NCBI GenBank assembly: GCA_907163375.1
Contig: CAJQUW010009088.1
Coordinates: 1 to 64,000, forward strand
Reading direction: 5' to 3'
Source of the DNA: Prostheceraeus crozeri
Lineage: Eukaryota; Platyhelminthes; Polycladida; Euryleptidae
Length of the DNA stretch: 64,000 nt
A program made the position numbers and the translations under genes. Under the pieces are notes generated by a model that was not told the DNA's origin, did not search any database, and saw only the letters and a program-made list of their open reading frames with translations. This document shows, in pieces, positions 20,050 through 29,927 of the stretch (its first letter is position 1; every line of letters begins with the position of its first letter).

Positions 20050-23000
20050 TTATGTCAATACATCTGCTGAATGTGGTAGCGTGAGTTTTATTCTTTTGGG
20101 TGGAGGTATGTTTGTGTCAGGATGTCCATGTGGAAGAGATGTGTTATGTCCTATCCAACACCTCTTATCTTCCCATGCTGAAAGTGCTCGTCTCTTGAAC
20201 GTGTACGTTTTCACAGTATGAACTTGAGATTTTAAGATTGTCATATTGACAAACGTTATAGTTTTATTTTTATAGGCCTTCTTATAGGAGCGATGTTTCA
20301 TTTTGTGAACAATGGATTTTGATATACCTTTAGCACGCTTAATACTATCTGCACATTATTTTAATTTCATGGAATACATTTTAGGACGGAGGAGAATCAT
20401 TTCATCTATTTCCTTTCCTGCTGTTTCATCCTTAAAACAACCAAGTTTGGCTTTATTCTGTATGGAATAGAGTGGATGAGTGGGATTGTAGTTAGATGTG
20501 TCGAAATATTTTTCTAATGACTTGCCTACTTCATTAAAATTTAAATCTTTTTAGTGGTAATTCTTAAAAAGAAACTATCTGTATCACCACCCAGCAAGCG
20601 AACCTCTTTTACGAGAGGGCATGGTTTTAATATTTTGTAGAAGAGTTGATACATTTCAAGCTTGGAATAATCTAAAACGGCTTGCCCAATATAGATGGGT
20701 TTGCACAACTCAACTTCAGATTTTATCATTTTAACACCTACAAGATCCTCATCGATGATGTCTCTATCAATGAAAAGAGGTGATGAGGTCAATTTGTGAT
20801 ATTTTTGTTCATCAACGACTAGTTTGTAGTTCATACGTTTTCTAACATCCTCCATAGTCTTTCCGAAAAGACTGTTATTCTTATATTTATAAAAATCCTT
20901 TTCAAAATTATTTTGGGCGAGTGCACGTTTTTGAATGTTACTATCTATGTAGGGTTTGAGGAAGGCTTTCTGTCTAAATTTGATAATGCGGTGAACTGAC
21001 TTTATAAGCATGCCCATTTCTAAATAGAATTTTAGTATGCAGAAGTGTACGAGATAATTTTTCTTATCATATTGGGTGAGTAAAAGTTTGCGGCATGGTT
21101 TGTACCTTGGCTGTCCACACTCTGTTAAGTTATTATGAAATTGTGACATGAATGGTGAAAACATATCTTCAGTCACTTTACCAGATTCAGGTGCGAGTGG
21201 GAAATCAGCAGTTTTATTTTTAATGCTATTTGGATAAATCAAATCCACTTCAAAATAATATCCCCAATCACCTTCATCTGGAATCTTCAGTATTTTTGAA
21301 GGGTTGGAGTAATACTCAAGCTCATCTTGATTTAACCAACTAAACTCGGAATGAGGTAGTGGTTTAGACAGTGAACTGCCATATAAATTATTTTGGTCAT
21401 AGTACTTTAGGTGGATATGATCATCACCTGCCGTTTCAGATTTTATATGATGTTCATTTACAAATGTGAGACCACCGCGTATTCCGCGCTCAAATATATT
21501 ATACATCTCCGGGTCTTGTAAGAGATGAATGGTCTCACCAGTCATTTTAAAGGACATGGCTGGTAGACTGACAAAGTGGACAGGATCTAATTTGTCTTCT
21601 TCTAATGCCACTCGTCGAAATTCCTGAAAGACATCAACCAGCAAAATGACATCTAATTCTAAGTAAGCGATCATATAATCGCCAAACGTTTTACAATCAA
21701 ATTTTAACCATGCCTCTTGAGCATGTTCATAATCTTCTACTGGACAATCTTCACCCGTCAAATCGTTTTGGAATTTGTCGATGGAAGGAAGGGTTGTTTC
21801 ATTTAGTTTAGACATTGAGCTAAAATACGCATAGGGAAAGACTCCTTTGCGAGTGATTATTTCATCCGTTAAGTTTGGATAGTGTTTCTTCAAAGTTTGA
21901 CTATGGGGAAGAAACTTGAGATTACGAACGAGAGAAGCTAGTGACGCTGACATGAATTGGAATGAATCTAAAAATTTTATTTCGAAGAAGACTGTTTTAT
22001 TTTCTTTAGTTTTATCTACTGGTACTTTTGCTGTCATTGCCATGAATTTTTCTCTCGTTTGCGCTATTACATTAAACTGCCACGATTTCATCTGGCTCAA
22101 CCCTCTTTTTATGAGCATATGACTGTCATAGCCCTTAAAGTTATGAAAAATGACGGGTAGTATACGACGTCTCAACCTAAGTGAAAAGTTACATTTGGAG
22201 CAGAGTGCATTTCTAAATTTACCAGTGATGTGATCATGATCACGCACTTTCTTAATTTTATCGTCATCAAACGTTTTATGACACTTAGGACAGGATGTGC
22301 AACTTTCAAATTTTTGTTTGTCTTCATCTGACATATGTAGTGACTTACGCTGCAATTGGGAATCATATGATTGTTGAAATTTAGCAGCTTTATCGAGAAA
22401 TTCTAGAAATTTTGAAATGCAATCTTCACCTTGCCAAGTATGCATTTTGTTTTGTCTATTCCTAAAGTGGTCATGCCATACTTCATAGCAGGATATGGCT
22501 GCTGGCTTGTGGATGATATCATCAATGTAGCATTCTATGTCTGCGTAAATGACACGCAGGGGACTTAATTCGTCACCATCATCCCTATGTGAAAATATTT
22601 ATCTTTGGGCATACGTTCCATTTGTAATTTACCTCGCTTGCACCATTCATAGTGAGTTTCAAATTTATCTTTACTCCAAAAGGAGCGGATGCAGCGGTCG
22701 CATACAAAATGTTCACCTCTTTTAGAGGGCCCCAAGTGAGTGTACAAGCGAGAGATTTTGGGAATACCACAGTAGTGCCATTCCTCGCTATCATCTTGTT
22801 TTACTAATAAGAGGTTGACTACACGTTCATGACAAGTTGAACGTGAATTATAGCGGGCACCCTTCAACCCCTTCTCCCACACGTGAACGACAATTTTAAT
22901 CTTATTATGTTTTTCGAACGTTTCTACATCTTTGATTTTCATGTTGTTACTGTCACAACCTTCAAAGTCTAGTTCATCCTCCCACTGTCTATAGCCATAG

Positions 23001-24010
23001 GTATGATTTCGATTCGCGTTGATATCATTATAGTGAAGGATGGATAGGACTGCATATTTGAAACACTGTGATTTACAATCGACATTGATGACAGCTTTCT
23101 TATTATACAACGTTTTTGGTAGTTTAAATGTGCCTCGAGCTGCATGACTTTCTAATAGGGAAATTTTGAATATGGCTGAGTCCACACCATCAAAAATGAG
23201 GGCGCTGTCGCGTTGATTGAATTTATCTACATTTGATTTTAAACATTGAATGTGAAAATTTAGCCAAGACTCGCAGTCTACAACTTCAGTTGCGGAAGAG
23301 GAAGGAACATGAAACTGTATTCTCTCCGTCACTTGACCCATTTGAAAATCTATCTTAATATATTTTAGTTTAAGGTAGATGAGCGCCTTCATTCTAAAAT
23401 TGTCTAAATTGTTGAAGAGCGCTTCGATAATGTTAGAATTTTGAAGGAGCAACTCAGGAAAATCTACTATTTGAGTATTGGACTCCATGCAGTAGTCGCG
23501 TACTAAATTATTATGTGAAACATTAATGAGGGAGATGGTAGAGGTACCGTTGGTGTAGTGATCATTTGCATGCGTGTGTTGAAGTCTGTGCGAAGATCGC
23601 TGAAAGTGACTATCAAAAGAAAGAGGGCACAAATCGCAAGGAAAGGAGATGTCATCGTCAGAATCAACTTCACCTCCGGAGATTGACGCCGCTTTGCGTT
23701 GACACACACGTTGTTTGATGTGTCGAAGGAGACTGTGCTTCCTTGTAAACATATGTCCGAAGTCGGCACATTCCCACTCGTTGCCTTGTCGCGATAGTCC
23801 TGAGCTGGAACTCACATCACCTGAAAGAGAAATCATTCTATCACCTCTGTTCAAGTCTCAGTGTATTGTTACAACCTACTTTGACTCAACAACTCTAAAC
23901 TTTCCTCGAGAAGGGAGGGCGTTGGTGATGAAGTTGATGCCTGAAATTGAGGAAGATGCTATTAGCCACACGTTTGAGGGAGATGAGTGAAGAAATTTTC
24001 AACTTACCAT
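20050..24010 (-). pseudogene. Protein-primed DNA polymerase B (copy A, broken)
   Basis: The replicative polymerase of the element shows, from its start, two C2H2-like zinc fingers (CQRK region and FPCDLCPLSF), the module VDKFNQRDSALIFDG, and a Cys/His segment. Exonuclease motif I follows in the region encoded near 22,530 (ADIECYID), then a small zinc-binding CPKCHKTF and HDHITGKFRNALC region, Exo II (FHNFKGYD) and Exo III (YLELDVILL). The polymerase motifs are YYDQNNLYG (A), NSLFGKTM (B) and GGDTDSFFL (C). The first exon is a bare ATG followed by a donor (ATG 24,010-24,008, GT at 24,007) with acceptor at 23,941, a 67-base intron. A second small intron is plausible at 23,879-23,821. The copy is broken, with about two or three breaks. 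Confidence 0.92.
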
Positions 24011-24099
24011 TTCAACGAAATCGAGTTTAAGGTTGATACTTCAACAAGATAGAGACTTCACGAGAGAGCAGTTCACTTGTACACCAGAGAACACTTCAC

Positions 24100-24200
24100 T
24101 TATATGTCACAAAGACAGAGTGAAATGACACGAATGTCACTTTACATATATACTTTCGTATTCATCATTCATTGGCTGTTCATTCTGATTGGTTGCTTGT
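24100..24200. promoter_or_regulatory. Divergent promoter between polB and the 148-aa gene
   Basis: On the minus strand, AAGTATATATGTAAA (24,155-24,141) and CATATAAG (24,107-24,100) are TATA candidates for polB. On the plus strand, two inverted CCAAT boxes (ATTGG near 24,173 and 24,189) precede the 148-aa gene. The spacing suits a shared early promoter. Confidence 0.55.
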
Positions 24201-24249
24201 TGATACTTAAGAATTAGAAAACATTTCAAAGTTATTATTCACAGTCAAC

Positions 24250-24696
24250 ATGACAAGCCCTCCGACAACACCAAACACAAAATTCTCTTCTCCATCCTCA
24301 ACACCAAAGGCGCTCGTTGCACCAAACGCTCCAACGAAGGGGAAGGTAGAGAAGGTGTACCGACTGGACAATATCAGAAAGTTGTCATTACCAGCGGACA
24401 ATGAAGAGAGTGTATGTGAGAAGGAGTGTCCCGACTTAACAGGCGTGAGGTGGAAGTATCTCCAGTACGATGCTGACGATGTGATGGAGATCACCAGCAC
24501 GAAATTCCTCCACCAATTATGGGAGTGGTACACCCCTAACTCCCAGCCACGAACTATGGAGGAGTGGGAGTATATTGACAAAGTGAGGCTCGCAGTGGAA
24601 GAACGATTAAAGCAACTGAACTGTTTTTGTTATCTATGTGAAGCCAGACTCTGGGACGATATTGACGATGAAGACCTTTTGAAATACATGCCATAA
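24250..24696 (+). CDS. Orphan 148-aa acidic protein
   Basis: The N-terminal 35 residues are Ser/Thr/Pro rich and probably disordered. The C-terminal two thirds are acidic and helical, with WKYLQYDADDVMEI, LHQLWEWYTPN and a CFCYLC cluster, ending WDDIDDEDLLKYMP. The first ATG follows the divergent promoter, and AATAAA lies at the 3' end (24,696-24,701), so a real single-exon transcript is likely. I do not recognise the family. It may be an accessory or host-interaction gene. Its copy B counterpart would be outside the window. Confidence 0.65.
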   Translation: MTSPPTTPNTKFSSPSSTPKALVAPNAPTKGKVEKVYRLDNIRKLSLPADNEESVCEKECPDLTGVRWKYLQYDADDVMEITSTKFLHQLWEWYTPNSQPRTMEEWEYIDKVRLAVEERLKQLNCFCYLCEARLWDDIDDEDLLKYMP

Positions 24697-24754
24697 TAAA
24701 TTTTTATTTCGTATTATCTTTGCTTTCATACTGACGTACTTGAACGGGGCTTCA

Positions 24755-25157
24755 GTGGATGATTTAACCATGTATACATTTTCATTTGGAAATAGTAGCA
24801 CGCTTAGTCTAACTTGTAAATCTTAAAACATTTCATATGGGCGATGATGATAGCTGAAATAGTGTCAAATAAAATTAAGATAGCTTACACTTCTGATACA
24901 GGGATAGCAATCGACTGCGATCCATGTGTAAAGAGCTTGTTAGACTACGGATGGGCTTAAGTGGATGATTTAACCATGTATACTTTTTCATTTGGAAATA
25001 GTAGCACGCTTAGTCTAACTTGTAAATCTTAAAACATTTCATATGGACGATGATGGTACATGAAATAGTGTCAAATAAAATTAAGATAGCTTACACTTCT
25101 GATACAGGGATAGCAATCGACTGCGATCCATGTGTAAAGAGCTTGTTAGACTACGGA
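24755..25157. repeat. 206-bp tandem duplication
   Basis: GTGGATGATTTAACCATGTA occurs at 24,755 and 24,961, and the sequence between repeats with only a few changes, giving two copies with a period of 206 bp. A fragment of the unit (GGGATAGCAATCGACTGC) appears again near 26,006. No gene is supported here. Confidence 0.8.
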
Positions 25158-25494
25158 AGAGAGAAGTGTGTTATGTTGCGTGTGGCGCGTGAGTGTCCTC
25201 CCATTTCATTCCATTCATCAATTCGTCTCATCGATAGAGACAGGTAGAACTGATGGTTCTCATAACGTATGCAATGGAAAGTTTTAGGCAACCTTCGACA
25301 GTTGACTAAATGTCGCCCTGACGCGAATGCATACTACGTTGAGACAGAGGCAATCACTTGCAAACATGACGCAGAGAGGTTTAACAAGATTGACCATTGC
25401 CGAATGTCCCTTGCGGTATACATAGCTACGGGTTTCACCGCCGCCCTTTACAGGAACGCCCGTCGAAAGGTAGTATTACACCGAACTTCATTTG
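25158..25494. other. Non-coding stretch of the accessory cassette
   Basis: No supported gene. The segment ACAGGAACGCC followed by AAAGGTAGT (about 25,450-25,475) resembles 30,150-30,170, where it also precedes CTGATAGCAGATT. This suggests a second, older copy of the block near the right end. Confidence 0.35.
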
Positions 25495-25636
25495 CAACGT
25501 TCAAGTTGACTGATAGCAGATTCAACTTAATGATAGTATTCGCCAGTCCGAAGACTGCCCAGGGCAAACCGCGTGGAGGTTCTATCATGTCTTGCCCCAT
25601 GGTGGCCCTTAAGAGAGCCGATGGTTCGTTCTCGGG
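25495..25636. repeat. 140-bp block with UUCG hairpin, copy 1
   Basis: This is a direct repeat of 26,025-26,166 and 26,498-26,642. On the minus strand it contains CAGTC TTCG GACTG (25,557-25,544), a five-pair stem closed by a C(UUCG)G tetraloop. It lies directly past the 3' end of a minus-strand small gene. Confidence 0.8.
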
Positions 25637-25653
25637 GTGTGAATGTAAGTTGA

Positions 25654-25911
25654 CTATTGGCTGGAATAGTCAATGGGTATGACGGTTAGGTTGTCATAGA
25701 CCCTATACCGCCTAGCTCGTGCTGGTGCATCTGGCACCTTTCGGATGCGAGTGGTATTTGGAGTCCACACCCCATCCGTCCAAACGATCTTCTCGATCTT
25801 CCCCTTCTTCTCATCCTCATCATCCCACTCGTCGAGGATGACGAACTCGGGAATGGCGTTGTCTTCATCGATGAAGACGGGAATGCTGTTGGCAGGAGAC
25901 AATGCTTCCAT
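25654..25911 (-). CDS. Accessory 85-aa acidic protein
   Basis: ATG 25,911 lies about 40 bases past a minus-strand TATA box (CTATATAAGC, 25,960-25,951). The product is acidic in the first half (ILDEWDDEDEKKGKIEKIVW) and basic later (APARARRYRVYD). No domain is recognised. The gene sits between two copies of the 140-bp hairpin block, like its neighbour, so the cassette repeats a gene-plus-block arrangement. It may be a small regulatory or host-interaction protein; this is not shown. Confidence 0.5.
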   Translation of the reverse strand: MEALSPANSIPVFIDEDNAIPEFVILDEWDDEDEKKGKIEKIVWTDGVWTPNTTRIRKVPDAPARARRYRVYDNLTVIPIDYSSQ

Positions 25912-25950
25912 CGTGACTTAAAATTGAATGAGAAGCGCTACAATCTTCTG

Positions 25951-25960
25951 GCTTATATAG
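25951..25960 (-). promoter_or_regulatory. TATA box of the 85-aa gene
   Basis: CTATATAAGC on the minus strand lies about 40 bases before the ATG. Confidence 0.5.
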
Positions 25961-26024
25961 GGTTTTCAACAATGAATTGCTCAACAGCGAATCAGAATGC
26001 TTCAGGGATAGCAATCGACTGCAT

Positions 26025-26166
26025 AACGTTCAAGTTGACTGATAGCAGATTCAACTTAATGATAGTATTCGCCAGTCCGAAGACTGCCAGGGCAAACCGC
26101 GAGGAGGTTCTATCAAATCTTGCCCCATGGTGGCCCTTAAGAGAGCCGGTGGTTCGTTCTCGGGAG
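26025..26166. repeat. 140-bp block with UUCG hairpin, copy 2
   Basis: Near-identical to copies 1 and 3. The hairpin lies at 26,086-26,073 on the minus strand. It lies just past the stop of the 88-aa gene. Confidence 0.8.
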
Positions 26167-26176
26167 TAACGTCATC

Positions 26177-26443
26177 TTACACCCTACCAATTCTGCTGAG
26201 AGAGTCTTTGACTCTCTCTTTGGTAGCACTGTTGACTTCCACGCTAATTGGCACGTGACTAAAAAGTGGAATGTAGCGCCATTCCGTTGGATTGACAGCA
26301 GTTGCTGTCATCGGATTGCCAATCCGAGCAAGATTATTACAAACTCTGTCTTGCTCCTCTAGCCTGACAAACTCCTCAAATAAATTTCGCGGCCTTAACT
26401 GCGGTCCGCGAGGAGAGCTGACTTGACTGTTCGGCGTCTGCAT
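26177..26443 (-). CDS. Accessory 88-aa protein
   Basis: I chose ATG 26,443 (MQTPNSQ) over the longer frame from 26,500, because the TATA box GGTATATAAACC (26,485-26,474) lies inside the longer frame. The product has a Pro/Arg-rich start (SSPRGPQLRPRN), a short helix (LFEEFVRLEEQDRV) and TEWRYIPLF near the middle. No family is recognised. It is followed by hairpin block 2. Confidence 0.5.
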   Translation of the reverse strand: MQTPNSQVSSPRGPQLRPRNLFEEFVRLEEQDRVCNNLARIGNPMTATAVNPTEWRYIPLFSHVPISVEVNSATKERVKDSLSRIGRV

Positions 26444-26473
26444 GATTGAAATGAAATGAAATGAGAGGCAGTG

Positions 26474-26485
26474 GTTTATATACCC
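26474..26485 (-). promoter_or_regulatory. TATA box of the 88-aa gene
   Basis: GGTATATAAACC on the minus strand lies about 31 bases before the chosen ATG, so the start of transcription would fall very close to it. Confidence 0.5.
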
Positions 26486-26497
26486 TCTAACGCGACG

Positions 26498-26642
26498 CAA
26501 CGTTCAAGTTGACTGATAGCAGATTCAACTTAATGATAGTATTCGCCAGTCCGAAGACTGCCCAGGGCAAACCGCGTGGAGGTTCTATCATGTCTTGCCC
26601 CTAGGTGGCCCTTAAGAGAGCCGATGGTTCGTTCTCGGGAGT
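26498..26642. repeat. 140-bp block with UUCG hairpin, copy 3
   Basis: Third direct repeat; the hairpin lies at 26,560-26,547 on the minus strand. The block again lies at the 3' side of a minus-strand exon. Confidence 0.8.
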
Positions 26643-26746
26643 GAATTGATGGGGTGGTGAAGGCGGGCAAAGATCTGCAATGAAAATGATATGTATTAGA
26701 ATAGGATATACTATCTTATTTACTTTTCACTTACCAAGTTAGCCAT
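26612..26746 (-). CDS. Possible tiny spliced gene
   Basis: ATGGCTAACTTG at 26,746-26,735 is followed by a perfect donor GTAAGT. An acceptor TTTTCATTGCAG ends at 26,675, and the next exon runs open to a stop at 26,612, giving about 24 residues. The short start exon before GTAAGT resembles the other leaders of the element. The peptide is too short to judge, and it could be the start or remnant of a larger gene. Confidence 0.25.
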
Positions 26747-26851
26747 CCTTTGGCAGTCTCGCGCGCTTCCGAATCGAGAATTTATGTAAGTGACCGCGCA
26801 TTCTTAGGCTGGCATGCAGACATTTCTTGGTCGGATGGCCGTTATAACCAA

Positions 26852-28868
26852 AGCCCGGAACTTCAGGCACTAAAAACAGACAAAATAGGCAGGCAAAAAG
26901 GCATTAAAGAAATCAAAAATTGGCACTAAAAACCCAGAAAAAGGCATTTATTTTCACAAATTTTACATGGAATTGCATGCAATTATTGACAACTTTTTTA
27001 AGTTTTCGAATGATAGGGACTCCCTCCTGTCACTCAGAATATTCTTCAAAGTTAAAAAAGAACGCTCAACGTCCACAGATGTTATCGGAGCAAATTTTAA
27101 GCATGCCATAATTTCAGGAGTCATTTGAATATTACATGTAGTTGCATTGTCCTGAATTTCGCCCTGCAATGTCGCTGATACAGCTCTCAAAACGTGGAGA
27201 TCTGGATTTGACGCGATTACACTCCCGCATTTCGCCCGAATGGCTTCGCCTCTATTTCCTGTGGCAGACATCAGCTGCTGTCGAAGGTCGTCGACTTGGT
27301 TGAGCATAGAGACCAAAGGCTCGTTCTGCTTTTCAAGGAATTGGATTCCGTCAGGTAGGACCGCAAAATGTGTCGCGATGTACGCCAACTCCTGTTTGGC
27401 AGAATATTTTTGGATCAAATTCTTTGTGATTGTAATTGAAGCGGATTCATTCTCATCCAGTTCTTCAATGACATATTTGAATTCCTCAAAATTCTTGGAA
27501 TAGTACAAAGACGCTGAGATCCACGTCCCCCACCGAGTAATTACAGGTTGTAGTGACATTTGCCGATTTGGCGCAACTGTCTTCAACATTTGCACACGTC
27601 TTGGAGCCTTCAAAAATATTTTCTTTGCATTGGCTATGAGAGCGTCAACATCGGGAAACAGTCGGCGAATTTCATCGGCAATGCGATGAAATGCATGCGC
27701 TAGGCAAGTAACATGCAGCATTGATGGAAACAAGATCTAGAGTGCACGTCCTGCCTTTTTCATGTACGGTGCTGCATCCGTCACGAAAAGAAGAACACGA
27801 TTGTGCTGCACACCATCAGGCCACAAGAGGACTAACGCGTTGGTAAAGACTTGAGAAACAGTTGAACTGTTGGTTTCATCTACTGTTGCACACGCAAGCA
27901 AGAATATCTTCGACGAGTGGTGTACGTCAAGTATTCCGATGACAACATTCACAACGTAGCGTCCAGTAGCATCAGTCGTTTCATCAATTGAACACCATAT
28001 GTAATTTTCACTCACCGCGGTTCGAGTCATTTCCATCCGTTGTTGGTACACAACGTCGATATAATTTTTGCGTATACTTGATTCTGACGGTACATTTTCC
28101 TTGGTATATTTTCTCAGGAAATCTTTCAATGCAGGATTTTCCAACTTCCAAAGAGGCATACTCGAGGACACGAATGCGTTGCAAAGATCTAGCGAAAATT
28201 GTGACTGTTTCCCAATCGCTTGAAGCGCAGGCTTGAGGAGAGAAGTGATGGTGGAAGACTTTTCCTTCGAACGCTTTGCTGCGAGGCTGGAATGCCTTCC
28301 TCCTGCGAGATGCTGTGTTACGAAATACTTTTTTCGTAGTTCACGGGCTTGTCACAGATTTTACAAAATAAAAAAGATCCATCTGACGAAAATATCTCTT
28401 CACCAAACTCTTTAATGAAAGTCGTCAGTCTCTGTTGTACCGTCGCCCTTTCTTTAGGCATTATGGTATAAGACCAGAATAAAATTTCGACGGAAGATTC
28501 GCTGAAATGACACTCACAGATACCACCTGCGCAGTCGAATGAAAGCAACAGCTACGTTGGAGGGAAAAGGTGATCGTAGCCATAGAGACAAGCTGCTGAC
28601 CTCTCTTAGCGCTCAGCGTACACGGTTTTCTCAACGGGTTTCATGCGTTCTTGTCATACAACGCAGTCTACATTTGCACGCCCAGCAGAAAGTTAGCTGG
28701 GTAGCGCAAAATTAAACCAATCAGTAACCATTCGTTTCTCTAATTGTTTGTTAAGAAAGCATTTCAGGCATTTAAAGCACTCAAAAATTAAAAAAGGCAT
28801 TTTACTGAAAAAATTACCGTATAAGGCATTTTTTGGCATTTATGGCATTTTGCCTGAAGTTCCGGGCT
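26852..28868 (-). mobile_element. hAT DNA transposon inserted in copy A
   Basis: The 2.0-kb element is bounded by 18-bp inverted ends AGCCCGGAACTTCAGGCA (26,852-26,869 and inverted at 28,851-28,868). Subterminal GGCATT repeats, common in hAT elements, lie at both ends. It carries a broken transposase on the minus strand. I could not see an 8-bp target duplication, so the flanks may have changed or been deleted. It interrupts the coiled-coil gene. Confidence 0.8.
26963..28461 (-). pseudogene. hAT transposase, two lesions
   Basis: The start is near MPKERATVQQRL (28,461), followed by a short zinc finger (LFCKICDKPVN). Later come SIDETTDATGRYVV and FVTDAAPYMKKAG with catalytic Asp candidates, LHVTCLAHAFHRIAD, PVITRWGTW and the C-terminal dimerisation motif SVDVERSF with the catalytic Glu. 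The frame changes near 28,335 in an A run, and an in-frame TAG lies at 27,736-27,734, so it is inactive. The closest type is the CGGBP1-like/Charlie group by its short N-terminal finger. Confidence 0.85.
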
Positions 28869-29927
28869 CTGGAGGATGGACTCGTCCAGATTTTGATTGA
28901 CGAGTACTTCGCCGGTCAAATGATTATCCCGAATAGGGATGTGAAACTCAAACAAACGATCCTCATTCACACGATTCCACTCATCCCTCATGCGCTCCAA
29001 CTTCTCATACGCCTGCCTCTCATCACCCCGCCGAGCCACAGTCCTCTCCAACTCAACATTCCTCGCTCTCAACACACTCATCTCCTTCATCATCTCCTCA
29101 AACTTCGCTTCCGCATCTCTCATTCTTCTCTCCGCAGCACTCGCCCTCTTCTCACACTAATAATTCTTCTCTTCCAACTCTCGCGTCTTACTCTTCAAAT
29201 CAGTCACACTACGCCTCATTCTAATATTATCATCCGCTACCTCCTTCGACTTCAGTTCCTTCTTTTTCAACTCATCCAACTCCTTCACAACTTCATCCTT
29301 CACCTTCTTCAAACTCTCATACTTATTTATCAACAAATCATGCGCCATCTGCTGCGAAACATGCTTTTTCTCTTCATCCTTCAACCACCTCGCCGACTGC
29401 TTACGTATCCCACCACTCTTCACTTTTGGGGATGATGAGCTCTTCGGGGGGTCGGTGATCACAATGTTTGACACCTCCGACGACGAAGAGCTCAACTTCC
29501 TCACACGCTTCCTCACACGCTCCCTATCTAAATCCACATCATCCTCATCATCACTCTCAAGCACTCTCTTTCGCCCAATCTCAGCCTCCAACGACGCAAC
29601 CGCTCTCGCCAACCCATCATTCTCAACAACATTCTCAACCTTACCCTCTCGCTCTATCGACAACATTCGCTCCCTCTCTTCCACAATCAACTGCGTGAAT
29701 CTCAAGTCACTCACCAAACCTCCACTACAGTCAGCATGCACTCTGTAGAAACGCGCCTCATCCTCATCACCCTTCAGCACTCTACACTTCACACACGCAA
29801 CCCTATTCAGGATAATCATGTGGTCGGTGCCCGCCTTCTTGACATGAGCTTTGGCGTCCGCACTGCGATTGATTCGCCCACATGTGCACATTTTAATATG
29901 GAATTTGCGGTTCCTATCATTAGCCAT
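28869..29927 (-). pseudogene. Coiled-coil protein with Cys-rich head (broken, interrupted by hAT)
   Basis: From ATG 29,927 the N-terminal part has CTCGRINRS, ACVKCRVLKG and HADCSGG, a likely zinc site. An acidic and Arg-rich linker (LESDDEDDVDLDRERVRKRVRK) follows, then a Ser-rich stretch and long heptad-type Lys/Glu/Leu coiled coil. A hAT element cuts its far end and at least one more break is visible. A promoter and a leader intron lie upstream (30,538-29,946). No family is recognised; it may organise DNA or protein complexes. Confidence 0.6.

Noticed and set aside
23715-23990. A 91-aa plus-strand gene opposite the polB start
   Set aside because: Antisense to the zinc-finger part and leader introns of polB; no codon or domain signal.
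25269-25682. A 137-aa plus-strand gene
   Set aside because: It runs through the 140-bp hairpin block, the frame is not kept in the other two blocks, and the neighbouring genes read on the other strand.
28833-29435. A 200-aa Leu/His-rich plus-strand frame
   Set aside because: It is the antisense shadow of the low-complexity coiled-coil gene.
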